Assembly (NCBI RefSeq): GCF_000346465.2 | Contig: NC_034011.1 | Coordinates: forward strand, 20,129,928 to 20,193,927 | Direction: 5' to 3' | From: Prunus persica | Lineage: Eukaryota > Streptophyta > Magnoliopsida > Rosales > Rosaceae | Length of the DNA: 64,000 nt | Shown here: in pieces, positions 12,840-24,700 of the stretch | Layout: every line of letters starts with the position of its first letter | Position numbering within the stretch: position 1 is the stretch's first letter | Notes under the pieces: generated by a model | What the model saw: only the letters and a program-made list of their open reading frames with translations | Databases searched by the model: none | Told to the model about the DNA's origin: nothing | Position numbers and translations under genes: made by a program

Positions 12840-13392
12840 TCTTGTTAAAAACCTTGCCAGTAAAAAAAAAACCCAGTGGGACAAAAACTGGTCGAAGGGA
12901 AAAAGAGTACATAACTATGTGTAACATAAAATTCTAAGTATATTGGCGCGCGTGCGACACTGCCTCGTTAAAACCTTGCCAGGAAAAACCCAGTGGGATA
13001 AAAACCCGGACGAAGGAAAAAGAGTACGGTGTTGGAAGATCTTTATTGATAACACGCTCCCCCTGATGCTTGGTAAAATATCTTTAAGTCATGTTGTTGA
13101 TCACCTTTCTGAATATCGTAGTTGACACTGCTTCTGTGAGTCAATTTTGAGCGACACTGCCTCGTTAAAACCTTACCAGGAAAAACCCAGTGGGATAAAA
13201 ACCTGGATGAAGGAAAAAGAGTACAGTGTATGAATATCTCCCCCTGAAAACTTCATGACTAGATGTTTCCAGTAAGCGACCATAGAGATTTTCATAGTAT
13301 ACCCTAAACCCTTGAGCGACACTGCCTCGTTAAAACCTTACCAGGAAAAACCCAATGGGATAAAAACCTGGATGAAGGAAAAAGAGTACAGT
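12840..13392. repeat. Four dispersed copies of a 64-bp motif inside the LTR element
   Basis: A unit starting ctcgttaaaaccttgccagg and ending gaaggaaaaagagtac appears at about 12840 (degenerate), 12963, 13161 and 13326, separated by 60-130 bp of unrelated sequence. The units contain aaaaacccagtgggataaaaac. They are non-coding and close to the 3' LTR. Confidence 0.88.
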
Positions 13393-14459
13393 GTATGGAG
13401 GTTTTTATTAAAACCACGCTCTTTTTTGTGAATATCTACCCCTGAAAAATTTATGACTAGCTTTTCCAGTATGCGACCATAGAAATTTCCAGAGTCTGCA
13501 TATCTAATAACACTTGGGCTATTTGTAAGTTCACTAAAAAAATATGCCCGTATATGGTGTTATGCTGAGATTGCATCAAATATGCCTCACATCATCCCAA
13601 AATGATGGTGATGGAGTTGAGCTCTATCTGAAAATACGATGTACGGTCCATTATACTCCTGGAAAATCTTTAAAGTGTCCAACGGATAATCCTCATAAAA
13701 ATGCTTCAATACTTTCTTAGTATAAGCAAGAATCTCGTTGGCATAATGCTCGATCTTTAAGTCGAGACAAATATTTCGTGACTTCTGCAGAAGCTTTAAT
13801 GTGTTGCAAACACATTATAATCAATGTACTCACTGAGGCAATTTATGTACATTAATATTGAGTACAGATTTCGTGCGTCAGGCACATGTCCACAGACTTG
13901 CTTCATGCAATTTCAATCCTTTCAAGGATTTTGTTTAAAGGGATTAAACTCTATGACACATTATATAGCTTTAACCCAGCTATTTATACATCTTTAGGGA
14001 ATCACTTCAGGTGATATGCTCTGTGCATTTAATAACCCTTAAAGATAACATGTTGGTCTCCGTAAATGTGCAATAAAGGGGCACAATTGAATCTATAAAT
14101 ATGGAGAAAACCCAACATCCCTTGTTTATGTCAAAAACATTGTGTCATACAAAGTAGGTATATTCCCTTTTTATTCCGAACACCCAAGTATAACTTTTAA
14201 TATTAACATCTTTTAGGGTTCGTACTGTGGGTTTGTTCTTTCACGTTCATTCTCATCTATAATGGAATTGCCTCATTCCATTTTGGCCAATGATATTGTC
14301 GACATTTAATAATTGAACGTGGTTCCAATCAACACAGCCCATTGATGATTTGAGTAGCTACTCCAAAACCAAAAATTGTCATTCATCAATTCATGATCCC
14401 ACCATTCTCATGTGCATGCGCATGCATGAATTATAAGCATTTATTTGCCTTTGGGTACC

Positions 14460-17400
14460 CAAGCCACTTCATGGGGCTTTTATTATGTGAGAATGTGGAT
14501 TATAACCTCCATTGGAGCGTTATTTAATAGTAGGGCGTGGATAATCTCTACTTAGGGAGTTGGAACATTGAGAACCCATATATCTGTCATGCTGCAGGCA
14601 TGCCACAGATTAATACATACATGTCAATTAATTTCTGGGACTTTAACCCATATTATGGGACTTTAACCCATATAATTTGCTACGCATTAGGCGTGCATAA
14701 TATCAATATTGACATGTCAAAGGATTGTCCATTTGGGACTTCAATCCACATCATTTGCTACGCAACAGGCGTGCATCATATTGATCACTGCTATACCCAT
14801 GTTATGTTCTTATGGGACTTTTAATCTGTGCAGTGTATTATCAATGTATCCAACTTGCAATCTGTAAAATTTGCATTAATAATTCATGGATACATACAAG
14901 TCATTCTTTTGGAACGGACTTATCTCCCCATTTGGTTACCTTTCAAGATAAAATATCAAATAGGTATATAAGCATAAAATAACACAAGTATTGCTTACAT
15001 CCTTAGGTGGGAGAAACTTTTCTCAAGTATCATTCAAGCTCATATCAGCCCAGTAAATATAATGTAGCGCTTGATGATCTAGTTATATCCTGCAAGAGCA
15101 AAAATCACAACTCTTTTGCCTCTGTCAAAACAAATAACCCTCATAGTTAGGATTACTTCATGGATTCATTCTTCAGATGTTCATTCTAAAGAAATAAAAT
15201 CTCTTATGAACAGAGAGTTATAAAAAGAGAAAAAATGCAAAAATAATGTGATATTGATTGCAAGAGAAGGTAAGCAATCAGGGAAGGAAGCTGGTGGGAG
15301 CAGACAATAAGCTCTCATATCTCCTAGTCTAGAAGGACCTCAGGAGATTAGAGCATAAAGCCGCCTTTACAATTCCCTGATCTTGCAGAAACATGATCAG
15401 GGATAGTCTTGCTTCCTGAATGGATGATCAGAGATAGTCTTGCTTCTCAGGCATATTAAGTGCTTACTGATAAGAAAAACAAGTAGATATCGCATCACTA
15501 GGTATGGAGTAAACTGGATGTCTTCTGCAAAGAAAATTTCGTTAGTAACACATTTATACACAAATACAATGAATAGGTAGAACCGGTGAATTTCAAATTA
15601 ACCATAGGAAAATTGCGAGATTCTCGGGATGCTATTGAAAAAGTGCGAGATTCTCGGGATGCTTTTGAAAAAGTAGCTCCGTGAAATCCGTAAAGCAAGA
15701 TCGGCTTTGAAAATAATGCTTGAAAACGCCGAAAGTGCCGACATGCATTATTAGAGGCCACGTGAAGTTTTGGACTCTAGGAAAGAAAAAGATAATATGG
15801 GGATTCGAGAAGATATTGGGGTCCTGAAAAACAGTAGCCATATTTCCTCCTATAGATATGGCCTTTGTAAAACTTGATTGGAGCAACTGCGTTTCAACTC
15901 AAATTTCTTCATTTTCTGAAACTTTAGTTTTCCTAAGACTTTCTTCAAAACCTTCTCAAAAATGGCTTCCTCTTCTTCCTGCCCAAATTATTTCAATTTA
16001 AATGATGCTCCAACAGCAAACAGTGACACCAAAGTTTGGCGTCCATCCTTTGTATCCCAAAATCGTCATCTCACAGTTAATGATTCTGTGATGATGAATG
16101 ATGCTACTGCTGTCATAGTAGCTAGGAATTTCATTACTCCAATGGATGAAATGCTGTTAACAGGGAGGTCTGAGGAAGAGGCTATGGATGACTCAATGGC
16201 TTTTAGCATTCAGAGTGCTGTTTCTGTTTCTAACATGGCTGATCGTTTGCGTGTTAGAGCAAACGAGGTTGAGAAGCTGACAACTGAAAATTCGTCTCTC
16301 CAAAGAATGCTTCATGAGTCTCAACAGGAGGTTGAGAAACTTAAAGGAGAGAATAATTCCTTGTTGAAACTGGTGAGTTCGTACTCAGTTGATACACTGA
16401 GAAGGCTAGACATGCTGCAGGTCTCCAATGAAAGAATTTTGGGAGACCACGAGAAGCTCATGGCTAAGCTTAAGAGGCGCCGTCCTCTTCCTTCAGAGGC
16501 TTCCAGAACATAATGTAATTTTATAGATTTTACAGGGCCTGCACGTTCATTGCAGGTGGAAAAAATCTATCTGTTGTATGTTTCTGTAATAATAATTGCG
16601 CACATTCTTAAACTTGCACCTGTGGTTTTTACGTCTTTTCAAAATGACGGTTTGGAACCTTGTGCCTTATAGGTTCAAATAACCACATTGTCTCTCCCAA
16701 ATTGCATGGTAGCCCGGAACTTTTGGCCTGGGCACAAACTCAGAATTTATTTGCCCTTTTCAAATGGACATGAAATGTGAATTGAGTAAAAGCCATGATA
16801 ATATCGCAATATAGTAGTGAAGAGCATTAACTACTATATACCCACAACTTCAAGTTTAGGATCTCTCATATATTTGGATCCATGGGCTTCCGGCCCAGAT
16901 ATAACAAAATATGTGGGGAGCCTCAATTCATTATTTGAGGTTTATATTAATATTATCCATTTCGCGGTGTATTCTTAACAACCGGAATTCACAAAATATA
17001 TTTCTTCCTTGAGGTGTCGATTATAACAAAATCGAACTTTATTAAATTCATCATCTTCTTATGCCAAAGAAATATGTGGCATACCACAATTTGCAATAAT
17101 ACCTCAAGGGTTGTCCATTTAATTGTTGGAACTTCAGGTTCTCAACACTGTTAAATTTTGAACTTCAGGCCAAAGCCACATATTCTCATGGTATGGACAT
17201 TTTTTACAATTTTCTGTACATATTTCGGGACTTCAAGCCCTTACATAATTGTCCATATTTTGAGGAACTTCTGGCATCTCTTTTAATTGTTCATCCATAA
17301 GTTTAAGGAACTGCAGGTTCCCTTTTGTATATAGTGACGGTTTACCCAAAATGGTTCATATTTATGCATACGTCACTATTCATGTGAATAGTACTATTCA

Positions 17401-17660
17401 TCAAATCATGAATACGTATCTATTCATCTGCCAGTACAGTTATCATCAATGTGTACGGCACTATGAACCAATACGGTACTGTTACATCATTATCCTTATT
17501 TACATGTCAGGAATCAAGGACCCTTAAGCCCGATCACATGTTTACAAATATTGTACCGGAGAGACTGCCAGCTCTCATTTTAATATCATCATCAAGGATC
17601 TTCAAGTCCTGATGTAATTGTATGATGAGGATCAAGGAACTTCTGGTCCTGATCTGCATA
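14460..17660. repeat. Non-coding interior with recurrent short imperfect palindromes
   Basis: Short words of the form GG(G/A)ACTT(C/T)-AAGCCC or GGAACTTCAGGTTCC recur irregularly. Examples: gggactttaaccc (about 14638 and 14658), gggacttcaagccc (17227-17240), ggaacttcaggttc (about 17129), aaggaactgcaggttccctt (17305-17324), and aaggaacttctggtcctgat (about 17635). The coding ORF at 15962-16513 interrupts the series. A 41-bp tandem duplication (cactgtcacatggtccaag) follows at about 18008-18090, and a gtatggacgttaaacccgca unit occurs twice at about 17710-17830. Confidence 0.7.
15962..16513 (+). CDS. Antisense coiled-coil ORF of the LTR element, function unknown
   Basis: A 183-residue open frame with a favourable start context (aaaaATGGCttcc). 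It runs opposite to the retroelement that carries it. I recognise no enzymatic domain. The N-terminal half is Ser/Asn-rich with a run of VMMNDATAVIVARN. Residues about 92-165 show heptad-like spacing of Leu/Val/Met (ADRLRVRANEVEKL onwards), predicting a coiled coil. The C-terminus is basic (KLKRRRPLP). The upstream sequence holds a possible TATA-like ctatagata about 120 bp before the ATG. Its survival as an open frame inside otherwise non-coding sequence suggests it is real or very recent. It could be a captured gene or an accessory retroelement protein such as the antisense ORFs known in Grande/Retand-type elements. Confidence 0.6.
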   Translation: MASSSSCPNYFNLNDAPTANSDTKVWRPSFVSQNRHLTVNDSVMMNDATAVIVARNFITPMDEMLLTGRSEEEAMDDSMAFSIQSAVSVSNMADRLRVRANEVEKLTTENSSLQRMLHESQQEVEKLKGENNSLLKLVSSYSVDTLRRLDMLQVSNERILGDHEKLMAKLKRRRPLPSEASRT

Positions 17661-18302
17661 CTGTAAAAACTCATCATACAGCACATTTAATCCATTTAAT
17701 TAAATTACTGGTATGGACGTTAAACCCGCACCATACATTTAAATAACAGCACATTTAATCCATATAATAAATTGCTGGTAATTAAATTACTGGTATGGAC
17801 GTTAAACCCGCACCATACATTAAATAAAATTAAATGTGCGGTAAATTAAATTTCATAAAGTAAAGCGTTAGTATTAGTAACGGTCTCCCACTGATAATAT
17901 GTTTAGTATTACCAAGGGTCCATTTTTGTTAATGGTTAGTAACAGAATGGCAGATAAATAAAAATAAAGGCGTGGACGATAAACCCGCACCACCCTTTAA
18001 ATAAATACTGTCACATGGTCCAAGTTTCCAATTCAATCGCATTTGTCACTGTCACATGGTCCAAGTTTCCAATTCAAACGCATTTGTCACTGTCCCCAGT
18101 CAATTGCTTTCTTATCATTTTAATATATTAAACCAAAATAGCTTTCCACTCAGCTGTTTAATTTGTTATGTATCCCACTTTTTCTTAATTGCAAGTTTAC
18201 TTTTAATTGTCCCTAGGTAAGTAAGGTCGAGAGACATGATTAAAGTTTTGCACCTCAACATAACTTGTGAAGATAAAATAGAATAAAGAAAAGCAGAGGA
18301 CT

Positions 18303-18440
18303 TATCTCTTCCAGCTCATCCAACCAGATTTTGACAGCTTGATCCGTCACTTGGCGTTGCTCTGCATCCTCAAGCTGAATAACTCGGAGAGTCCGAGTGA
18401 ATTTATCAACATCTTCCTTATCGTTCAAAACAAGTTTCAC
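18303..18440 (-). pseudogene. Captured NLR coiled-coil (Rx_N) fragment
   Basis: Minus-strand translation reads KLVLNDKEDVDKFTRTLR and then LEDAEQRQVTDQAVKIWLDE. This is the conserved N-terminal coiled-coil segment of RPP13/RGA-type CC-NB-LRR resistance proteins. Only about 45 residues are present, and one or two residues before LEDAEQ are missing relative to the family. It is a transduplicated host fragment inside the retroelement, in the element's sense orientation, and cannot form a receptor. Confidence 0.75.
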
Positions 18441-18512
18441 CCTCTCCTTTTTTTTTTTTTTTTTTCATTCCTTATGTAAACTTCTTGATATTCACCATCC
18501 ATGTTCAACCGG

Positions 18513-18690
18513 TCCAGCTCCTCGAACGCCAGCTCCGGATGCTCGTGGATCTTCCGCCGGATCGTCTTCAGCCACTCCACGTTCTCCGGCAGCTTCATGT
18601 GGCCTGGTGGGAGTTCAGAACCATGGTACAGCAGCTTCTGCGCCTCCACTGCCCTGCGACATAGCTGATTGCTCAGAACCATGTTGGGCA
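18513..18690 (-). pseudogene. Captured ILR1-like IAA-amino acid hydrolase N-terminal fragment
   Basis: The minus strand encodes LPENVEWLKTIRRKIHEHPE followed by LAFEE, the N-terminal signature of plant M20 IAA-amido hydrolases (ILR1/ILL family). It then turns into unrelated sequence right after FEE, so the metal ligands and catalytic body are absent. The piece is more GC-rich than its surroundings. It lies just inside the 5' LTR, directly upstream (element sense) of the NLR fragment, in the place where a gag ORF would normally begin. Confidence 0.72.
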
Positions 18691-18910
18691 GCAGCCATAC
18701 TTTGGCTTCTTCGGAAGCTTCAGATCAGCAACTCTAGGAGCAGCTCTCTGATCTTTGGTGGCTTTGCAAGGAAAATCAAGAATTGGGTTTTTGTTGGAGG
18801 AGCTCTCTGTGAAAGAAACAGAGGAAGAAGCAGGGGAGCTGAGGCTGGATATCTAGGTTTCATCAGAGAATTCAGCTTGTATAATTGAGAGCGAATTCGT
18901 GCTGATAACG

Positions 18911-19096
18911 TGTTGTAAACTAAAGAGAATTTGCAGAGGAGAGAATTGAGAGGCAGAGAGTTTTTCTCTCTCAAGTATTATTGATCTGTATTTCTCATTC
19001 ATATCCGATCGATTCAATTTCTATCTAAGGGAAGTCCAAATATATAGACATTAGGGGAGGGGCATTTTGGGGACTCCAGACTCTACTTTTACAACA
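18911..19096 (-). repeat. 5' LTR of the 6.48-kb element
   Basis: Second copy of the 186-bp repeat. On the minus strand it is followed by CGTTATCAGCACGA (18897-18910), the candidate primer-binding site. It is flanked on the other side by the taact target duplication. Confidence 0.92.
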
Positions 19097-19313
19097 TAAC
19101 TTCTATTTTCTTCTATTATCTCGATTATAATCATAATAGAAGAAAAAGGAGTTACAAACAAAGAATGAACGTTACAAAAACCATGGAAAACAAATAGATT
19201 TATAACTAAAAAAGAACCAAAAACATGGGATCACACAGGGTTTCAATGAATTCAAGGAACCCAAATGACAGAAACTAATAATTATGCAAAGAATTAAAAC
19301 TCATGAAAAGTAC

Positions 19314-19405
19314 CTGAGCAGGCACAAACGTTAAACTCCTCAGCCTCAGAGACACAGAAACTGGAACGAGGAGAATATAAAACGTTTCTGGTCTCTCTCT
19401 CTCTC
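19314..19405 (-). other. UXE1: Inferred 5'-UTR exon of the epimerase gene
   Basis: On the minus strand a CT-rich leader (gagagagaccag, then ctcctcgttccag) ends in a good donor, CTCAG|gtactt at 19314/19313. Its natural partner is the acceptor at 11988, two bases before the epimerase ATG. The resulting 7.3-kb intron would contain the whole LTR element and would be about 0.85 kb without it. No transcript is available to prove this. Confidence 0.6.
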
Positions 19406-19430
19406 TACATTGCAATGAATTAGGTGAAAT

Positions 19431-19440
19431 GTATATATAG
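19431..19440 (-). promoter_or_regulatory. TATA box for the epimerase promoter
   Basis: The minus strand reads ctatatatac, about 30 bp upstream of the CT-rich leader at 19405. It is the best TATA candidate for the minus-strand gene. Confidence 0.5.
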
Positions 19441-21742
19441 GGTCAGTGTGAGAATAAAGAAGTGTCACCAAAGATCATATAAAGATGGAGGAGTGAAAAT
19501 GAAAGAATCGCTACCAACCCATGAATGAATATTTGTATTTGAGAGAGAGAGAGAGAGAGTTTGGACGTGGTCTTGTGTGTTGTGTGTGTGGGATTAAAGT
19601 GAAGGAGAAATGTGGGCGTCAAGGGACAACACGTTACATGTGCATGCGGTGAAGGTCAGAGGCTCTCTGCTTCCTCTCCTATGCCCCTCCGCATGTGAAT
19701 TGACCGGCGCATCAGGAAGCTTAATCCTGCAATCAATCAAAACTTTAAGATCAATAATCTAGCTAAAGTCCACCATTTCTATATTATTAAGCTACATATA
19801 CATACATACATACATACATATATATATATATGCATGCATACCTTATCGTGGGTTTGATCATATTTGGTTTAATTGAATTAAGTTGTGAATGTGGTAGTCA
19901 ACGGGTTTAGTCCAGTGGAAAAGGGCTTTAACTTGCAAATTAGATCTCTTATAATTTATATTATGGCTTGTATTAAAAAATAATATATGTTTATTTCAAA
20001 ATGATGTGTGCGGTTAAGCATGGGTTTTTTTTTTCTTCTCTCCTCTTTGATTTTTCATTTTTTATGTTGTATTGGACTAATTCTCTTAACAACTGTAATA
20101 TTCTCCCAATTATTGATATTATAATCTGTACACTGAGGAAGCTTATACATGTATTGAATTGTAGTTATTGTATATTTGTTTGTTTACTTATAGAACTCCT
20201 AGAGAAAAAAGAAAAGGACTGGACAACTGCTTCTCTCTTATCCTAATTAGCTATAAAACTTGGTCTAATTGTGTGTTCTCACCTTAGTCTCCTGGGAGAT
20301 CTCCACCAGTACTTAAAAGCACTTCCAGATTTGTATTCATTTCGGTTCACTGATGATTCATTGGCCTGGGTTTATAGGTCACAAAACTATAAGAGGTAAT
20401 TAACCCTCTATATATACGTACTACCTTACTAGAAGAAATTCTATACGATATCGATATTGTTGAAAATGTATTGGTATATGTTGGTATGTTATGTGGGCGA
20501 CAATCATATCAATGTCTGTAATTTAATAAAGAACTAACCTTCGTTTCATAATCGAACTAATCGTACTAGTACCAAGTACTAACTATATGCATCACTTGAG
20601 AGCTAGAAAGAACAAACAAAAAAACTAGTATCAATGTCATTCAACTACAAAGGAGGGGAGTAAAAGAATAATGTTACATAAATGACTAAATATGTTAATT
20701 TACGTTGATTTACTTATTAAATCAATTATTATGATCAACTGTTAATTGATTTTTTTTATAAAAAATATCACGTGACTACGCATTCTCTCATTGTAATAAT
20801 CTTTCACATTTTCTCTATTTTATTTCACCATTATTTATCTTTTACTTTTTATATATAAATAGATATATAGATTAGAGTTTTCTTTGCTACCTAATTTCTA
20901 GGAAATTAATATTGTACTTGTCTTCCTTACCTAATTTCTCTTGCTTACACGAGACTATTAGCCCTGCCCTAATCATCATTTCTGATTCCCCATCTTGCAC
21001 GTTTCATAAAAATGAGAAAATTTCCAAGAAAACCAACACTTCCTTTGAAAAATATCGTAGCAAAATTAGAATGTCCACCAAAACGGCACCGTTTCCCATA
21101 TTCTTCTCAAAATCCTAGCCACAGAGAATATCCTCTCATAACAGGATGACGTGTCACCTAATCTCACCGTGGAGCCCTTACATTCTATTCTCTCTCCAAG
21201 TCAAGGTCAAGTGCCATTGTCACACCGCGACACGCGTAACTCCTTCATTGGTGGGAAGGCGGACCCGGACCCAAGGATCCATATCGGGCCTCCGAAGTCC
21301 GAATATCCGAGCTTTAATACAGAAAGAAATAGTTAGAGCTGAGCCAATCAGAGGCCGCCACTTCTCTCTGCGTGTTTTCTCACCGCCATTCTCTGGAGGA
21401 AGCACGTGCGCGAATGCGAAAGTCGTCTTCTTCATTCGCGGTGCTGCAAAATGACCTAACCTCATAACCCTCTCTCTCTATATCCCTCTCTCTTCTGAGA
21501 GGGGTTAACCCTTTTTCGCGACCTCTCCGACTTTGGCCCTACGATTTCCCTACTATTTACGCTCCCTGCCATCCCCATTTTTCTTCGCCCTTGTCCCCGT
21601 CCACCGCTTAAATCTCCAAATGAAGCCCTCGAGTTTCGGCTTTTTGTGTTGATGCTGATCCGGACCAAGACGACGTCGTTTTCGCTTCTGCACCTGGGCT
21701 TCGAATTCTAGGGTCGTGGGCGCTGTTGGTCGTTCTGTAAAT
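19441..21742. other. Divergent intergenic region between epimerase and PAT1
   Basis: Upstream regions of two divergent genes. It has a (CATA)n/(TA)n microsatellite at about 19798-19830, AT-rich sequence to about 20900, and a CT-rich PAT1 leader from about 21440 (ctctctctctatatccctctc). Short open frames between 20001 and 21454 show no recognisable similarity and look fortuitous. Confidence 0.6.
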
Positions 21743-24700
21743 ATGGAGAGATCTAATGGCGCAGATTTTAGGGACTTTCTCGAGAATTCCTCAGGTTCCT
21801 CAGGTTTCTTTTTAACCTTCAAGATCTGTAGTTTTTTTTCTTCGCATTAAGAGGTTTTTTTGTACGCTGAGAAAGTGGAAGGAAAGAAAATCATAAATGT
21901 TTAAATGTCTTTTTTAGTTTGAGGAAACAAATGGCATGAGATTCTCTTTTCTTTTTCCTATCTTTTCTCACCACAAAATGAAAAAAAAAAAATTAGGGTT
22001 TTTTTTTTGCCTTTCTGATTGTTTGTTGGGAAATTCTTTCTAGTTGGGATTATGTGTTTTTCTGTTTTAGTTTGGACATGATTTGACGGGTTTGAATTTA
22101 CCTTTCAACTTGCTTCTGTAGCTTGTTGGGAAGATTGGTATAGAAGTAGAAGTTTGGAGTTGATTATGAGCTCTGTTCATGAATGTTTTTTTTGGTTGCC
22201 CAATTATTTTTGCTGGGACTTTACTTCTTATTGTCAATTGGGTTTAGCTTAATTTTGCTTTATGGATGAGTTGCAGCTGTATGACCCTGGCCAAGGTTCT
22301 TGTCCTGACTGAATTCATAAGACTAGTTTATGAGAATGATTGAAAATTTAGCTGATATTGTGGTGTGAAATGTATGGGAAATTAATGGTGGGGGTACGAC
22401 ATGGATGGTTCTTTTTTGCAGCTTTACTTGTTTATATATCATTGAAGTAGCTCTCTTGATTTGGATGTCTAACTTTGTTTTGATTGTCATACAGATAATA
22501 AACTCTTTGATGCCTCACAATACGAATTTTTTGGTCAAAAATCGGTGGAAGAAGTTGAGTTGGGGGGTTTGGAAGATGAGGAAGACAGAAAACCTTTATT
22601 TGGCCCTGTTGATAATGAGTACCATTTATTTGAGAAGGATGAGGTTAGATTACTTTTCCCCGTTAATCTTAATATAGACTCTAAGGCCAACTGTGCAATA
22701 GCTGATTTTGTTCAATTTGCATGTAAGGTCCATTACACCTTTTTTACACTTTTCCACACTAAGTATTGTTCACTTGCCACTACAACTGGTGTGCGTATGT
22801 TTTGAGTAGTTCATGCTTGAGTACTCTAACATTATGCTTGATGCTATGGTATGGGCAACCATTTCCCTAATTTTTTTTTTCATTGTGATGAAGTTTGAGT
22901 TTATTGTCTATTTAGTATAATGAACATATGTTGTAGGCTCTGTATTGATGACTTTTAGCTTTCAGTGATATAAAACCTGTTTATTAACATTGATATTTAT
23001 TTTTGCATTTAGGGTCTAGGTTTGGGATCTTTATCTGACGTGGATGATCTGGCAAGTACTTTTGCAAAGGTGAGCTTTCTTAATTTTGATGATTTGCAAG
23101 CAATTTGAGTTTGTATCTACGTGACATTTAGTTATGAGATACTTTAATCAGTATGTTTTTGCTCACATGTATACAAGCATGTGATTGAAGTTAGGAAATT
23201 TTCTTCAATATCTTAATATATGTCCTACTTTTATTTGTCTTGAGATTCTATTTCTTATGCTGCATTGCTGATGATTATATCAAAGAAAAGACTAATGATA
23301 CAGCTATGATTTTCATCCAGAATATTATTTGCTGGTAGTTACTACTCACTGATGATGGTTTCTACCCAGTAAATTCACTTGTTTGAATGTACCAGAATAC
23401 ATTTTTTTTCCTTCGATGTAACTTTATGCGTAATTGTGATTGCTATGACCAATGAATCTTTTTGTCTCTCAAACTCAAAATTTCAGAAGTAGCAGTGGTT
23501 TTTTTTGTTTTTGGAGAATGTTTTGTCTTTTGCTGTCTGTTGTGTGCATTTTCATTATATGTTCATCTTCATTGTCCATTCTGCCCCCACTAATTCTTAA
23601 TGACTCTTTTTTCTTCTTCTTTTATATAGTTAAACAAAGTTGTAACGGGACCAAGACATCCAGGAGTTATAGGAGACAGAGGTTCAGGATCCTTTTCACG
23701 GGAAAGTGAGTAACAAACTGTCAACTTTTGTTATGTTATGATGGTGCCTAGGTTTGTCGTGCTTGCGTTCTTGGTTTGGATTTATTCCTTTGTCCAATTA
23801 TGTGATAAGCTTTAAACTGCTGTTGATCTCATTTGAGACTGTATTCTTATGTACCTGCATCTCAGTCATTTTAATTATAAGCAAAAATTTTATGTTGGTT
23901 TTGGAAGACTTCCGTTGCAATTTTCTATTTTCAATGCTAGATAATATAATTAGCAAAAATGAATTAGTTGAACATGCACCTGCATAGATTGTATTACCTC
24001 TGTTTACAATAGAGGAAGGACGTATTTTAGTCTACAGTGCATCGAATTGAAACCTGAATGCACTTATGTTAGCAGAATATTAAAACGAGAAAAATTGTAC
24101 AACTCTGCCTTAAACTCAATGGTTCTTTAACCTTTAAAAATTGGTTTGCAAATTTTTTGTTATTATTTAATATCTAAAATACTCATCCTGGTGCTTCCAA
24201 GTTAACTTCTTTATTCATTCTACAATTATGCTCTAGTTTTTTCCTTCTTAAATAAACTCTTAATGTCAGATCAGTCTCATATGCTGGATAATTAGCCCTT
24301 TGATTAGTGTATAGCATCTAGTAGAAGCTTTTGTCCTATTTATGACATGATGAGACTGGGTTCTTCTAGATTTATGTGTGGAACCAGGGTTTCGACTTGC
24401 ATGCTGAAGATTTAATATAAAGATTTAGATGATTATTGGCTCTTTGTAGTATACAATGTTAAAGTATCCAAAATATAAAAGTAACTTGGCCAGCCAAAAA
24501 CAGTAGCAGTTAGATTGAAAGTCATTATATTTCTTTGGTGTTGAACTATTAGTATGGTTATTATACCCTCTCCTTTGATCTCAATCTAAATTAAATCACT
24601 TCTTTGGACCTCATGGTGTGCTTGATTTCTTCCATTTTAGATGTAATGTAAATAGCACTTATTCCCTACAACTCCAGCTTTCGAAATTTTATCTGTGTTT

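Larger units (their letters stand above)
12619..19096 (-). mobile_element. Young non-autonomous LTR retrotransposon (LARD-like, 6.48 kb)
   Basis: Two 186-bp direct repeats (12619-12804 and 18911-19096) begin TGTTGTAAA and end TTTACAACA, and appear identical base for base. They are flanked by a perfect 5-bp target duplication, taact, at 12614-12618 and 19097-19101. On the minus strand a polypurine tract (AAGGGGGAG) lies directly upstream of the 12619-12804 repeat. The sequence CGTTATCAGCACGA directly follows the 18911-19096 repeat, where a primer-binding site belongs. The element therefore reads on the minus strand, like the epimerase gene that contains it. No gag, protease, integrase or reverse transcriptase similarity is visible in the 6.1-kb interior, so it must be mobilised in trans. 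The interior holds tandem motifs, an antisense ORF and host-gene fragments, listed separately. Confidence 0.92.

Noticed and set aside
12840..13392. Spaced direct repeats resembling a CRISPR array
   Set aside because: Units are 64 bp with long irregular spacers inside a plant LTR element; this is nuclear eukaryotic DNA.
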